13,524 nt of DNA. Origin: DATFMH01 sp035267045. Its GTDB lineage: Bacteria > Bacteroidota > Rhodothermia > Balneolales > DATFMH01. Both the position numbers and the translations under genes were made by a program. The notes beneath the pieces are model-generated. The model saw nothing but the letters and a program-made list of their open reading frames with translations, made no database searches and was not told where the DNA came from. Positions 7,330-13,524 of this stretch are shown in pieces; position 1 is the stretch's first letter, and every line of letters starts with the position of its first letter. The stretch lies in contig DATFMH010000131.1 of assembly GCA_035267045.1 (NCBI GenBank), positions 1 to 13,524 of the forward strand, given 5' to 3'.

Positions 7330-10300
7330 ATGGATAAAAAGTTTGCAGAAGTAAAACAAGTTAATTACCCGAAAATTGAAGTAGAAATACTGAACTGGTG
7401 GAAGAAGAACGGTATTTTTGAAAAGAGTATCAGTACTCGTGAGGATGGTATACCGTTTACTTTTTATGAAGGTCCGCCAACAGCAAACGGCAAACCCGGT
7501 ATTCATCACGTTTTGTCGCGTACTGTTAAAGATATGTTTTGCCGTTATAGAACGTTAAAAGGTTTTAAAGTAGAACGTAAAGGTGGTTGGGATACCCATG
7601 GTCTACCTGTTGAAATTGAAGTAGAGAAAGAGCTGGGCCTGCAGGGCCGGTCACAGGTCGAGGAGTATGGAATAGCAGAATACAACAAGAAATGCCGTGA
7701 GAGTGTTCTTAAGTATAAAGATCTGTGGGATCAACTCACCGATCGTATGGCGTATTGGGTTGATCTGAAATCGCCATATATAACGTTCAAAAATTATTAT
7801 ATAGAATCAGTTTGGTGGGCGTTAAACAAATTGTTCGATAAGGGTTTGCTTTATAAGGGCTACAAAATTCAATGGTATTCACCCGGAAGTGGTACTGTTT
7901 TGAGCTCTCATGAAGTCAGTTTGGGGTATAAAGAAGTTCAGGATCCTTCCGTTTTTATCAAGTTCCAGCTTGATGAAGACGACAATACCTATTTTCTTGC
8001 CTGGACCACAACGCCGTGGACGCTTATCTCAAATATGGCGCTGACGGTTCGCGATGATATTGATTATGCCTATCTCAAATTAAAAGAGAGTGGCGAAGTC
8101 TGGATCCTGGCCAAAGAGCTTGTCGAAGGGGTTATTGATGAAGAATATGAAATCGTAAAAGAAGTTAAAGGCCGGGACCTCGTAGGTAAAACATATAAAC
8201 CACTCTTCGATTATGCCCTTAAAAGATTTAATAAAAATGATGCATGGCGCGTTATTGAAGGTGATTTTGTAACACTGGAAGAAGGTACCGGTATTGTACA
8301 TACCGCCCCTGCATTTGGTGCCGATGACTATGTAGCCGGCAACAATAATAATATCCCGATGTTCAACCCGGTGGATCGTGACGGTTGTTTTGTTCCGGAA
8401 ATAACAGAATTTGCCGGTCAGTGGTTTAAAGACGCCGATAAGAATATCATGCGTAATCTAAAGGAACGCGGCCTGGTGTATAAACATCTGACCACCATGC
8501 ACAATTATCCCCATGATTGGCGTAAGGGAACCCCTTTGATGTCTTACCCGGTTGAATCGTGGTTCATAAAAACTACGGATGTCAAAGACCGGATGGTTGA
8601 ATTAAATAATACGATTAACTGGAAGCCACCGAGTACCGGCAGTGGCCGTTTTGGCGCATGGCTTGAGAATAATGTAGACTGGGCCATCTCACGTCAACGT
8701 TACTGGGGTACACCGATACCTATTTGGGTCAGCGATAAAAACCCGGATTATGTGGAGTGCATAGGCAGTATCGAAGAGTTACGAAAAAAAGCGGGCCTTT
8801 CAGAAGATCAGGAACTCGATCTCCATCGACCGTATATTGATGAAATAACGTGGAAAGCACCCGATGGCGGAACCATGAGAAGAATTCCGGATCTTTTAGA
8901 CGTCTGGTTCGATTCCGGGTCCATGCCATTTGCACAACGTCATTATCCGTTTGAAAATAAAGAAGATTTTAAGAATCACTTTCCAGCCGATTTTATCGCC
9001 GAAGGCGTAGATCAAACCCGGGGTTGGTTCTATACCCTGCACGCTTTGGCAACGATGCTTTTCGATAGTACAGCCTATATGAATGTTGTATCTAACGGAT
9101 TAGTGCTCGATGCCAAAGGCGAAAAAATGAGTAAGTCAAAGGGGAATAGTGTTGATCCGTTTGAAGTTATTCAGAAATATGGTGCTGACTCGGTTCGGTG
9201 GTATATGATGAGTAATTCATCTCCCTGGGACAATCTCAAATTTAGTGAAGAAGGAATAAAAGAATTACAGCGTAAGTTTTTCAATACTATTACCAATACT
9301 TATTCTTTCTTCGCAATGTACGCTAATATTGATAAGTTTACGTATTCCGGACAACCAATTCCGATATCCGACAGAAGTGAAATGGACCGGTGGGTTATAT
9401 CCCGATTGTACACAACTGTTAAGAAAGTTGATGTATTTCTCGAAGATTATGAGCCAACAAAAGCGGCCAGGGAAATTGAGCAGTTCGTTGAGGAATTGAG
9501 TAACTGGTATGTTCGAAGAAACAGGCGACGATTCTGGAAAGAAGGAAAATCGATAGACAAGACTGCGGCTTATCAAACGTTATATGAATGTCTGGCCAGT
9601 CTGGCAAAATTGGTATCACCCATTGCACCCTATTTGGGAGAGTGGCTGCACCAACGACTGAATGAAGTAACTCAGAAAGATGAGGATTCGGTACATATAG
9701 CTTTTTACCCGACGGTGGAAGAGACGGCCATTAATAAGCCGCTGGAATACCGTATGGAACTGGCTCGCAGAATATCTTCAATGGTGCTTCGAACCCGTAA
9801 TAAAATAAATATTAACGTTCGGCAACCTCTCGCGCGCATCATAATCCCGTTAAAGGATGAAGATGAACGACAGGCGATAGAATCGGTAAAAGATATTATT
9901 CTCGATGAAGTCAACGTTAAAGATATTGAATATGTAGACGACGATACCGGCATCGTTGAAAAAACGGCTAAGCCCAATTTCCAGGTTCTTGGAAAAAAAC
10001 TGGGTTCAAAAATGAAAAGCGCCGCACCCCGTATTAAGAAGATGACCCCTGAAGAAATTAATAAATTCGAAAAAGAAGGCGTCGTTGCTTTAGCTTTGGG
10101 CGAAGGTGACGAAATACGTTTGTCCGATGATGATGTTGAAATAATTCGCAGTGGCTTGCACGGTTGGTCTGTTGAGACGGAAGTAGGTTTGACGGTTGCT
10201 GTCGATACAGCTATGACAACCGAACTCGTTAATGAAGGCCTGGCGCGTGAATTCATTAACAGGGTTCAGAATATGCGTAAAGAAGCTGATTTTGATGTCA

Positions 10301-10497
10301 CTGACAGGATAAACATATCATATAAAGGTTCCGATAATTTGAATACAGCCGTTGATTCGCTTAGCGACTATATTTCCAGTGAGACCCTTGCCGTGGAACT
10401 CACCGAAGGCGAAATGGAAGTATCCGATTATATCAAAGAATGGGACATTGACGGTAGTGAGTGTGTAATTGCTATTAAAAGAAACCTAAACTATTAA
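7330..10497 (+). CDS. ileS: Isoleucyl-tRNA synthetase, IleRS2 (eukaryote-like) type with altered HIGH motif
   Basis: A full-length 1055-residue class I synthetase that charges tRNA-Ile with isoleucine in the cytoplasm. In order: active-site segment PPTANGKPGIHH (residues 49-60), WDTHGLPVE (87-95), the CP1 editing domain with TTTPWT (226-231) and GTGIVHTAPAFGADDY (319-334), ISRQRYWGTPIPIW from 453, the KMSKS loop at 599-603, and an anticodon-binding and C-terminal region with no cysteine cluster for zinc. The length and lack of a zinc tail fit IleRS2 rather than IleRS1. The usual HIGH motif (H-I-G-H) reads G57-I58-H59-H60, the swapped GxHH form. It leads an apparent operon, followed after 13 bases by the dksA-like gene. 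No T-box or other leader structure was seen; the start ATG has no clear ribosome binding site. Confidence 0.97.
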   Translation: MDKKFAEVKQVNYPKIEVEILNWWKKNGIFEKSISTREDGIPFTFYEGPPTANGKPGIHHVLSRTVKDMFCRYRTLKGFKVERKGGWDTHGLPVEIEVEKELGLQGRSQVEEYGIAEYNKKCRESVLKYKDLWDQLTDRMAYWVDLKSPYITFKNYYIESVWWALNKLFDKGLLYKGYKIQWYSPGSGTVLSSHEVSLGYKEVQDPSVFIKFQLDEDDNTYFLAWTTTPWTLISNMALTVRDDIDYAYLKLKESGEVWILAKELVEGVIDEEYEIVKEVKGRDLVGKTYKPLFDYALKRFNKNDAWRVIEGDFVTLEEGTGIVHTAPAFGADDYVAGNNNNIPMFNPVDRDGCFVPEITEFAGQWFKDADKNIMRNLKERGLVYKHLTTMHNYPHDWRKGTPLMSYPVESWFIKTTDVKDRMVELNNTINWKPPSTGSGRFGAWLENNVDWAISRQRYWGTPIPIWVSDKNPDYVECIGSIEELRKKAGLSEDQELDLHRPYIDEITWKAPDGGTMRRIPDLLDVWFDSGSMPFAQRHYPFENKEDFKNHFPADFIAEGVDQTRGWFYTLHALATMLFDSTAYMNVVSNGLVLDAKGEKMSKSKGNSVDPFEVIQKYGADSVRWYMMSNSSPWDNLKFSEEGIKELQRKFFNTITNTYSFFAMYANIDKFTYSGQPIPISDRSEMDRWVISRLYTTVKKVDVFLEDYEPTKAAREIEQFVEELSNWYVRRNRRRFWKEGKSIDKTAAYQTLYECLASLAKLVSPIAPYLGEWLHQRLNEVTQKDEDSVHIAFYPTVEETAINKPLEYRMELARRISSMVLRTRNKININVRQPLARIIIPLKDEDERQAIESVKDIILDEVNVKDIEYVDDDTGIVEKTAKPNFQVLGKKLGSKMKSAAPRIKKMTPEEINKFEKEGVVALALGEGDEIRLSDDDVEIIRSGLHGWSVETEVGLTVAVDTAMTTELVNEGLAREFINRVQNMRKEADFDVTDRINISYKGSDNLNTAVDSLSDYISSETLAVELTEGEMEVSDYIKEWDIDGSECVIAIKRNLNY

Positions 10498-10510
10498 CAG
10501 GGTATGAACT

Positions 10511-10921
10511 ATGGAAACTTCAAAAAAAGAAGAGAACGACGATCAGAAGAGGGTAAGCCCATACTCTGATGAAGAATTAGAATATTTCCGTCAGATCATA
10601 CTGAAAAAACGCAAAGAAGCTGAAGAAGATCTTGATATGCTCCAGCAGTCTTTGAAAGACAGTATGGAAAACAGTACGGATGATTCTGCATATTCATTCC
10701 ACATGGCGGATGCCGGTACGGATGCACAGGAACGGGAAAAAACATATATGTTGTTTAACCGAACCCGTAAATTTATCAAATATCTTGATGCCGCCCTGGA
10801 ACGAATCGATAACAAGACCTATGGGATTTGTAAAGTGACCGGGAAAAAAATATCCAAAGGACGTCTTGAAGCCGTACCTCATACGCAGATTAGTATTGAG
10901 GCCAAGCTTAAAAGAAGGTAA
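10511..10921 (+). CDS. DksA/TraR-family transcription regulator lacking the zinc cysteines
   Basis: A 136-residue protein of the DksA/TraR type, which reach into the secondary channel of RNA polymerase and, with ppGpp in many bacteria, adjust transcription. Residues about 15-100 are two helices forming a coiled coil with the acidic tip at Asp67 and Asp71 (MADAGTDAQE). The C-terminal domain TYGICKVTGKKI, then RLEAVPHTQISIEAK, is clearly the family's zinc-finger region but keeps only Cys107 of the usual four cysteines. As I recall, this loss is common in Bacteroidota homologues, so it is not damage. The gene lies 13 bases after ileS and 23 before lspA, on the same strand, in the ileS, dksA, lspA order often seen in this group. 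Whether it is the main DksA of the cell is unknown. Confidence 0.88.
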   Translation: METSKKEENDDQKRVSPYSDEELEYFRQIILKKRKEAEEDLDMLQQSLKDSMENSTDDSAYSFHMADAGTDAQEREKTYMLFNRTRKFIKYLDAALERIDNKTYGICKVTGKKISKGRLEAVPHTQISIEAKLKRR

Positions 10922-10944
10922 ATAAATGCATAGCGAGAATTCTA

Positions 10945-11577
10945 TTGCGGGATAAGACAAAAAATATATCTGTTATGGCGATAGCAGCACTTATTGTTGT
11001 TGCCATCGATCAATACACGAAATATGCGGTGCGGACTACGCCTGCTTTACAAAACTGGGATATAATCAATGGCTGGTTGGCATTTCATTATACTCAAAAT
11101 CCCGGAATGGCTTTAGGAATTAATATCATTCCAACTCCTGTAATAAGTGTTATATCTTCTATAGCAATAATAGTCATTATTATATTTACCGTTCGTATAG
11201 CGGCCCGTGCCAACATGGGACAAATGATATGCATGGGCATGATTATTGGCGGTGCTACAGGTAACATCATCGACCGGATGTTTATGGGAATTATCCAGTC
11301 GTATGGCGGCTTCATGCAGGGACATGTTGTCGATTTTATCTTTTTTACAAAACAAATAGACGGCCATACTTTATTCCCGTATATTTTTAATGCCGCAGAT
11401 GCTTTCATAACTACTTCCATTCTTATTTTAATCATCTTTAATAAGTATCTGTTACCTACCAATTCCTCTGAGGAACAATCTGAGTCTGAAAAAGAAAGTA
11501 CTGTTGAAGATACCAGAGATATCGACTTTATGGAATCAGGATCCCATAGTGTCAAATCGGTGTCCGATACCGAATAA
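10945..11577 (+). CDS. lspA: Lipoprotein signal peptidase (signal peptidase II)
   Basis: Inner-membrane aspartyl protease that cuts the signal peptide from prolipoproteins after lipid is attached to the cysteine. Four hydrophobic segments are visible, at roughly 8-21, 62-84, 94-108 and 150-168. Conserved blocks are Asp22 in DQYTK, NPGMALG (52-58), GGATGNIIDR (102-111), the catalytic Asp130 in HVVDF and the catalytic Asp152 in FNAAD. No ATG precedes the first block apart from Met11, so the TTG at 10945 is used: it adds the basic RDKTK stretch expected ahead of the first membrane helix. The alternative start is ATG at 10975. Residues about 171-210 are a hydrophilic tail rich in Ser, Glu and Asp, which makes the protein longer than the usual 150-170 residues. 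It could process the lipoproteins encoded in the leftward genes. Confidence 0.95.
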   Translation: MRDKTKNISVMAIAALIVVAIDQYTKYAVRTTPALQNWDIINGWLAFHYTQNPGMALGINIIPTPVISVISSIAIIVIIIFTVRIAARANMGQMICMGMIIGGATGNIIDRMFMGIIQSYGGFMQGHVVDFIFFTKQIDGHTLFPYIFNAADAFITTSILILIIFNKYLLPTNSSEEQSESEKESTVEDTRDIDFMESGSHSVKSVSDTE

Positions 11578-11606
11578 TTATTCCAGCGTGAGACGGTTAC
11601 AAGCCT

Positions 11607-12038
11607 ATGGATAATCTCTACTCGGATATCATCATACATCATTATAAAAGTCAGAGCTGGAGAGGGAAACTGCATACTGCCACACATCGGAGAACAGGAA
11701 GAAATGCCACATGTGGCGATGAAATAACGTTATATTATTCTCTTTCCGATAATGGGATTATCAAAGATATTCGTTTTACCGGTAAAGGATGTATGATCAG
11801 CCAGGCTTCCGCTTCAATAATGTGCGAAACAGTAAAAGGGAAGTCTGTAAAAGAGATAAGTGAGTTATTTACCGTTATCGGCGATTTGTTGACCCCCCCA
11901 TTTAAGGAATACACAGTAGAAGAAGTACGTAAAAATGAATATCTGGCACTATCTGATATGCATAAATATCCTGCCCGGAAAAAGTGTGCCCTGTTAGCCT
12001 GGAAGACATTAATAAAGGCAATAAACAATGATCGGTAA
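11607..12038 (+). CDS. sufU: SufU-like Fe-S cluster assembly protein
   Basis: A 143-residue protein of the IscU/SufU fold. The three key cysteines are present: Cys36 with Asp38 in TCGDE, Cys62 in GKGCMISQASASIM, and Cys127 in KKCALLAW. The spacing of about 65 residues between the second and third cysteines, with the extra segment between them, fits SufU (zinc-binding partner that receives sulfur from SufS) rather than IscU scaffolds. The family's NP before the first cysteine is replaced by NA (residues 33-34), a minor change. The gene follows lspA by 29 bases and is probably the last of the ileS operon. No sufS, sufB, sufC or sufD is in this window, so its partners must be elsewhere. Confidence 0.88.
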   Translation: MDNLYSDIIIHHYKSQSWRGKLHTATHRRTGRNATCGDEITLYYSLSDNGIIKDIRFTGKGCMISQASASIMCETVKGKSVKEISELFTVIGDLLTPPFKEYTVEEVRKNEYLALSDMHKYPARKKCALLAWKTLIKAINNDR

Positions 12039-12084
12039 GCAGTGTTTTCAATTAGCAATGATCAATTAAACAATTCTAAATAAA

Positions 12085-12106
12085 GGCGAAACCGAAAGGT
12101 TCGACC
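12085..12106 (+). terminator. Hairpin after the ileS operon, possible terminator
   Basis: The arms CGAAACC (12087-12093) and GGTTCG (12098-12103) pair around the tetraloop GAAA, with one A bulged out; two further G-C pairs at the base are possible (85-106 and 86-105 in the 12000s). It lies 47 bases after the sufU-like stop. No T-run follows directly; the nearest is nine T at 12140-12148, so this is not a classic intrinsic terminator and could instead be a 3'-end stabilising structure. Confidence 0.3.
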
Positions 12107-12163
12107 ACAAAATACTATCCCCGGTGGAGATGTAAGAGGTTTTTTTTTGCCATAGCGATCCCC

Positions 12164-12220
12164 CTTCCGTTATGTAATCGTAAATGTGATCAACGGGAGA
12201 AGTCTTCACCATCCTCCGTT
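12164..12220. repeat. Three short arms able to form two mutually exclusive hairpins
   Basis: Arm 1, CTTCCGTT (12164-12171), can pair with arm 2, AACGGGAG (12192-12199), over eight pairs including one G-T. Arm 2 can instead pair with arm 3, CTCCGTT (12214-12220), over seven pairs with one bulged G. Arms 1 and 3 are therefore imperfect direct repeats and compete for arm 2. The loops are 20 and 14 bases. The function is unknown; this could be an attenuator-like switch, a small RNA, a repeat remnant, or chance. Confidence 0.35.
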
Positions 12221-12276
12221 AACCATTCTCTGGCATAACTTAAGTACGATCAAATTTGAAGTATTTCAATTCCCTG

Positions 12277-12305
12277 TTGTCATAAAAAAAGTGATTTAAT
12301 AGCAT
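12277..12305 (+). promoter_or_regulatory. Possible promoter for tRNA-Ala
   Basis: TTGTCA at 12277-12282, a 17-base spacer and TAGCAT at 12300-12305 (overlapping TAATAT at 12305-12310) give a sigma-70-like arrangement that would start RNA about 15-17 bases before the mature tRNA. The -35 box is good and the -10 box is mediocre. Confidence 0.3.
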
Positions 12306-12328
12306 AATATTCTTAAATATAAGCTATT

Positions 12329-12402
12329 GGGCTTGTAGCTCAGCTGGCTAGAGCGCCTCGTTCGCAACGAGGAGGCCGGGGGTTCGAGTCCCCCCAGGTC
12401 CA
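12329..12402 (+). tRNA. tRNA-Ala, anticodon CGC
   Basis: The sequence folds as a complete cloverleaf. The acceptor stem GGGCTTG pairs with CAGGTCC, and its third pair is G3-U70, the identity mark of alanine tRNAs. The D arm is GCTC-loop-GAGC, the anticodon stem CCTCG/CGAGG encloses the loop TTCGCAA with anticodon CGC at 12363-12365 (reads codon GCG), and the T stem GGGGG/CCCCC encloses TTCGAGT. The discriminator is A73 at 12402. The next bases are CAG, so the CCA end is not encoded and must be added by an enzyme. The intI gene converges on it from the other side. Confidence 0.97.
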
Positions 12403-12501
12403 CAGATATAATAATTTATATGGTACAGGTATAGTTATATATTAATACCGTTTAATGGTTGTTATATTTTAGATTTTTATATCATTATGGGACGGATATT
12501 T
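12403..12501. other. AT-rich spacer between tRNA-Ala and intI 3' end
   Basis: Ninety-nine AT-rich bases lie between two converging genes. GGTAT and ATACC around 12429-12450 could form a five-pair stem with a 12-base loop, but no G-C-rich hairpin with a T-run is seen for either transcript. No attI-like or attC-like core site was found here by eye. Confidence 0.4.
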
Positions 12502-13500
12502 TCAGGAATCGAGAGGGCTTATGATTCCTTTTCCACCTTTTTTCAGTACATGCGTATAGATCATGGTTGTCGTCAGCTTTTTGTGTCCCAGTAGTTCCTG
12601 TACCGTACGAATATCGTATCCATCTGAGAGTAGATGGGTAGCGAAACTATGGCGGAAAGTGTGGCATGTGGCATGTTTAGGTATTTCACTTCGATCTACA
12701 GCTATTCTTACTTGCTGCTGAATATATGAATCTGATATATGGTGACGATGTACAAACCTGGAACGGGGGTCCTTGCGCAACTTACTTGACGGGAACAGGT
12801 ACTGCCACTTGAATTTTTTCCCTTCTCCTGGATATTTTCGTGATAATGCATAGGGCATGAGAGCCACTCCATACCCATTTTTCAGATCTTCATTATGAAG
12901 TAATTTCACTTTTTTGATATGGGTTTTAAGCATCCTTTTCACTGATTGTGGCAGAACCGTTACCCTATCCTTCAGCCCTTTACCGGAGCGAACATATATC
13001 TGATTATATTCAAAATCAATATCCTGGACTCTTAGCCTGAGGCATTCCGAGACGCGTAAACCAGAACCGTATAATAGACCGCATATCAGTTTTGTAGTTC
13101 CAGACATATGCTTAAATACCTGCCGGACCTCTTTTTTATTCATAACAATAGGCAATTTCTGAGGTTTCCGCGCCCGGGCAAAATCGCCTATATTTTCCAA
13201 AGGCTGTTGCAGGACATGGTTATATAAAAATAAGACGGCACAAAGCGCCTGGTTTTGGGTTGATGCCGCCACATTTTGTTCATTAGCCAGCCAGGTCAAG
13301 TACTCATAAAGATGTTGTTCCGATAATTTTCGTGGATGTCGAAGATGATGAAATTTTATATATCGTTTAACCCAACCCACATAAGCCTGCTCGGTACGGT
13401 AACTATAATTCTTTCTCCTTATTTCCGCCCTGAGATCCGATAACAATTTCGATTTAGCCATGACAAGAATCCGACTCTTTTTAATAAAAAAGACCATCAT
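12502..13500 (-). CDS. intI: Integron integrase (IntI-type tyrosine recombinase)
   Basis: A complete 332-residue tyrosine recombinase. Residues about 15-105 form the SAM-like core-binding domain (YSYRTEQAYVGWVKRYIKFH). The catalytic domain has all expected residues: Arg149 (GLRVSE), a Lys in GKGLKDR (174 or 177), His280 and Arg283 (CHTFRHSFATHLL), His306 (LLGHKKLTTT) and the nucleophile Tyr315. It carries the extra segment that sets integron integrases apart from XerC/D, around residues 212-254 (ALSRKYPGEGKKFKWQYLFPS, then DPRSRFVHRHH), and ends with the IntI-like KKGGKGIISPLD. Two starts are possible: ATG at 13500, with AAGGG nine bases ahead, or ATG at 13461 (MAKSKLL), which fits the family length better. 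The 5' end faces the right edge, so attI and any cassettes would normally lie beyond it. No LexA box is visible in the 24 bases upstream. Confidence 0.92.
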   Translation of the reverse strand: MMVFFIKKSRILVMAKSKLLSDLRAEIRRKNYSYRTEQAYVGWVKRYIKFHHLRHPRKLSEQHLYEYLTWLANEQNVAASTQNQALCAVLFLYNHVLQQPLENIGDFARARKPQKLPIVMNKKEVRQVFKHMSGTTKLICGLLYGSGLRVSECLRLRVQDIDFEYNQIYVRSGKGLKDRVTVLPQSVKRMLKTHIKKVKLLHNEDLKNGYGVALMPYALSRKYPGEGKKFKWQYLFPSSKLRKDPRSRFVHRHHISDSYIQQQVRIAVDRSEIPKHATCHTFRHSFATHLLSDGYDIRTVQELLGHKKLTTTMIYTHVLKKGGKGIISPLDS

Positions 13501-13524
13501 GGAAAGTAACCCTTACAAAAAAAA

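Larger units (their letters stand above)
12039..12328. other. Non-coding gap between sufU-like gene and tRNA-Ala
   Basis: No gene is supported in these 290 bases. They hold a GAAA-loop hairpin just after the operon, a run of nine T at 12140-12148, a set of three short arms that can pair in two exclusive ways (12164-12220), and an AT-rich stretch leading into the tRNA with a possible promoter. These are listed separately. I searched by eye for integron attC core sites (RYYYAAC and GTTRRRY) on the plus strand and found none. Confidence 0.5.

Noticed and set aside
9705..10256. A 183-codon open frame on the minus strand inside ileS.
   Set aside because: It is rich in Ser and low-complexity, lies wholly within a well-conserved enzyme gene, and shows no domain. 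It is a shadow of the coding strand.
11094..11687. A 197-codon open frame on the minus strand across lspA and the start of the sufU-like gene.
   Set aside because: The product is Ile/Met-rich antisense of the membrane segments of LspA, with no recognisable domain.
12329..13500. The tRNA beside a tyrosine recombinase, read as a typical island or prophage insertion site.
   Set aside because: The recombinase is of the integron type, its gene converges on the tRNA from the 3' side, the tRNA is whole, and no phage or conjugation gene is seen.
13501..13524. LexA box or attI site ahead of intI.
   Set aside because: Only 24 bases upstream are present; neither a CTGT-N8-ACAG box nor a GTTRRRY core site is seen in them.

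Overview
The window looks like a stretch of chromosome from the Bacteroidota/Balneolota/Rhodothermota (FCB) side of the bacterial tree. The support is gene content and order rather than any single marker: a TPR protein, a DUF4292 lipoprotein and an EnvC-like protein in a row; a signal-less helical-backbone metal receptor; and an ileS, dksA-like, lspA run. Most starts also lack a clear Shine-Dalgarno sequence. The DNA is moderately AT-rich and coding density is high. The exact phylum is an inference.

Region by region: 1-284 holds no gene I can support. Positions 285-7219 carry seven minus-strand genes in two or three transcription units. Reading in the direction of transcription these are a small TPR lipoprotein (BamD-like), a low-molecular-weight phosphatase, a fructosamine-kinase-family protein, a BtuF-like metal/cobalamin receptor without a signal peptide, then a 582-residue TPR protein, a DUF4292 lipoprotein and an EnvC-like degenerate LytM protein. 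At 7220-7329 transcription diverges. Positions 7330-12038 hold four tightly spaced plus-strand genes: ileS, a DksA/TraR-family regulator, lspA and a SufU-like Fe-S protein. A 290-base gap with several hairpin-forming repeats follows, then tRNA-Ala(CGC) at 12329-12402. On the opposite strand, converging on the tRNA, is an intact tyrosine recombinase at 12502-13500 that carries the extra segment typical of integron integrases (IntI).

How the genes work together: the minus-strand block is mostly envelope biology (three predicted secreted or lipid-anchored proteins, one periplasmic EnvC-like activator) plus a likely protein-repair pair, the phosphatase and the fructosamine kinase, which can act one after the other on sugar-damaged amines. 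LspA from the plus-strand operon would mature the lipoproteins coded next door. The plus-strand operon otherwise serves translation and its control.

The points most worth attention are: the integron integrase, whose 5' end faces the right edge so that attI and any cassette array would lie just outside the window; an isoleucyl-tRNA synthetase of the IleRS2 type whose HIGH motif reads GIHH, the altered form linked to very strong mupirocin resistance; and the phosphatase plus fructosamine-kinase pairing. I did not find a clearly undescribed system inside the window itself.
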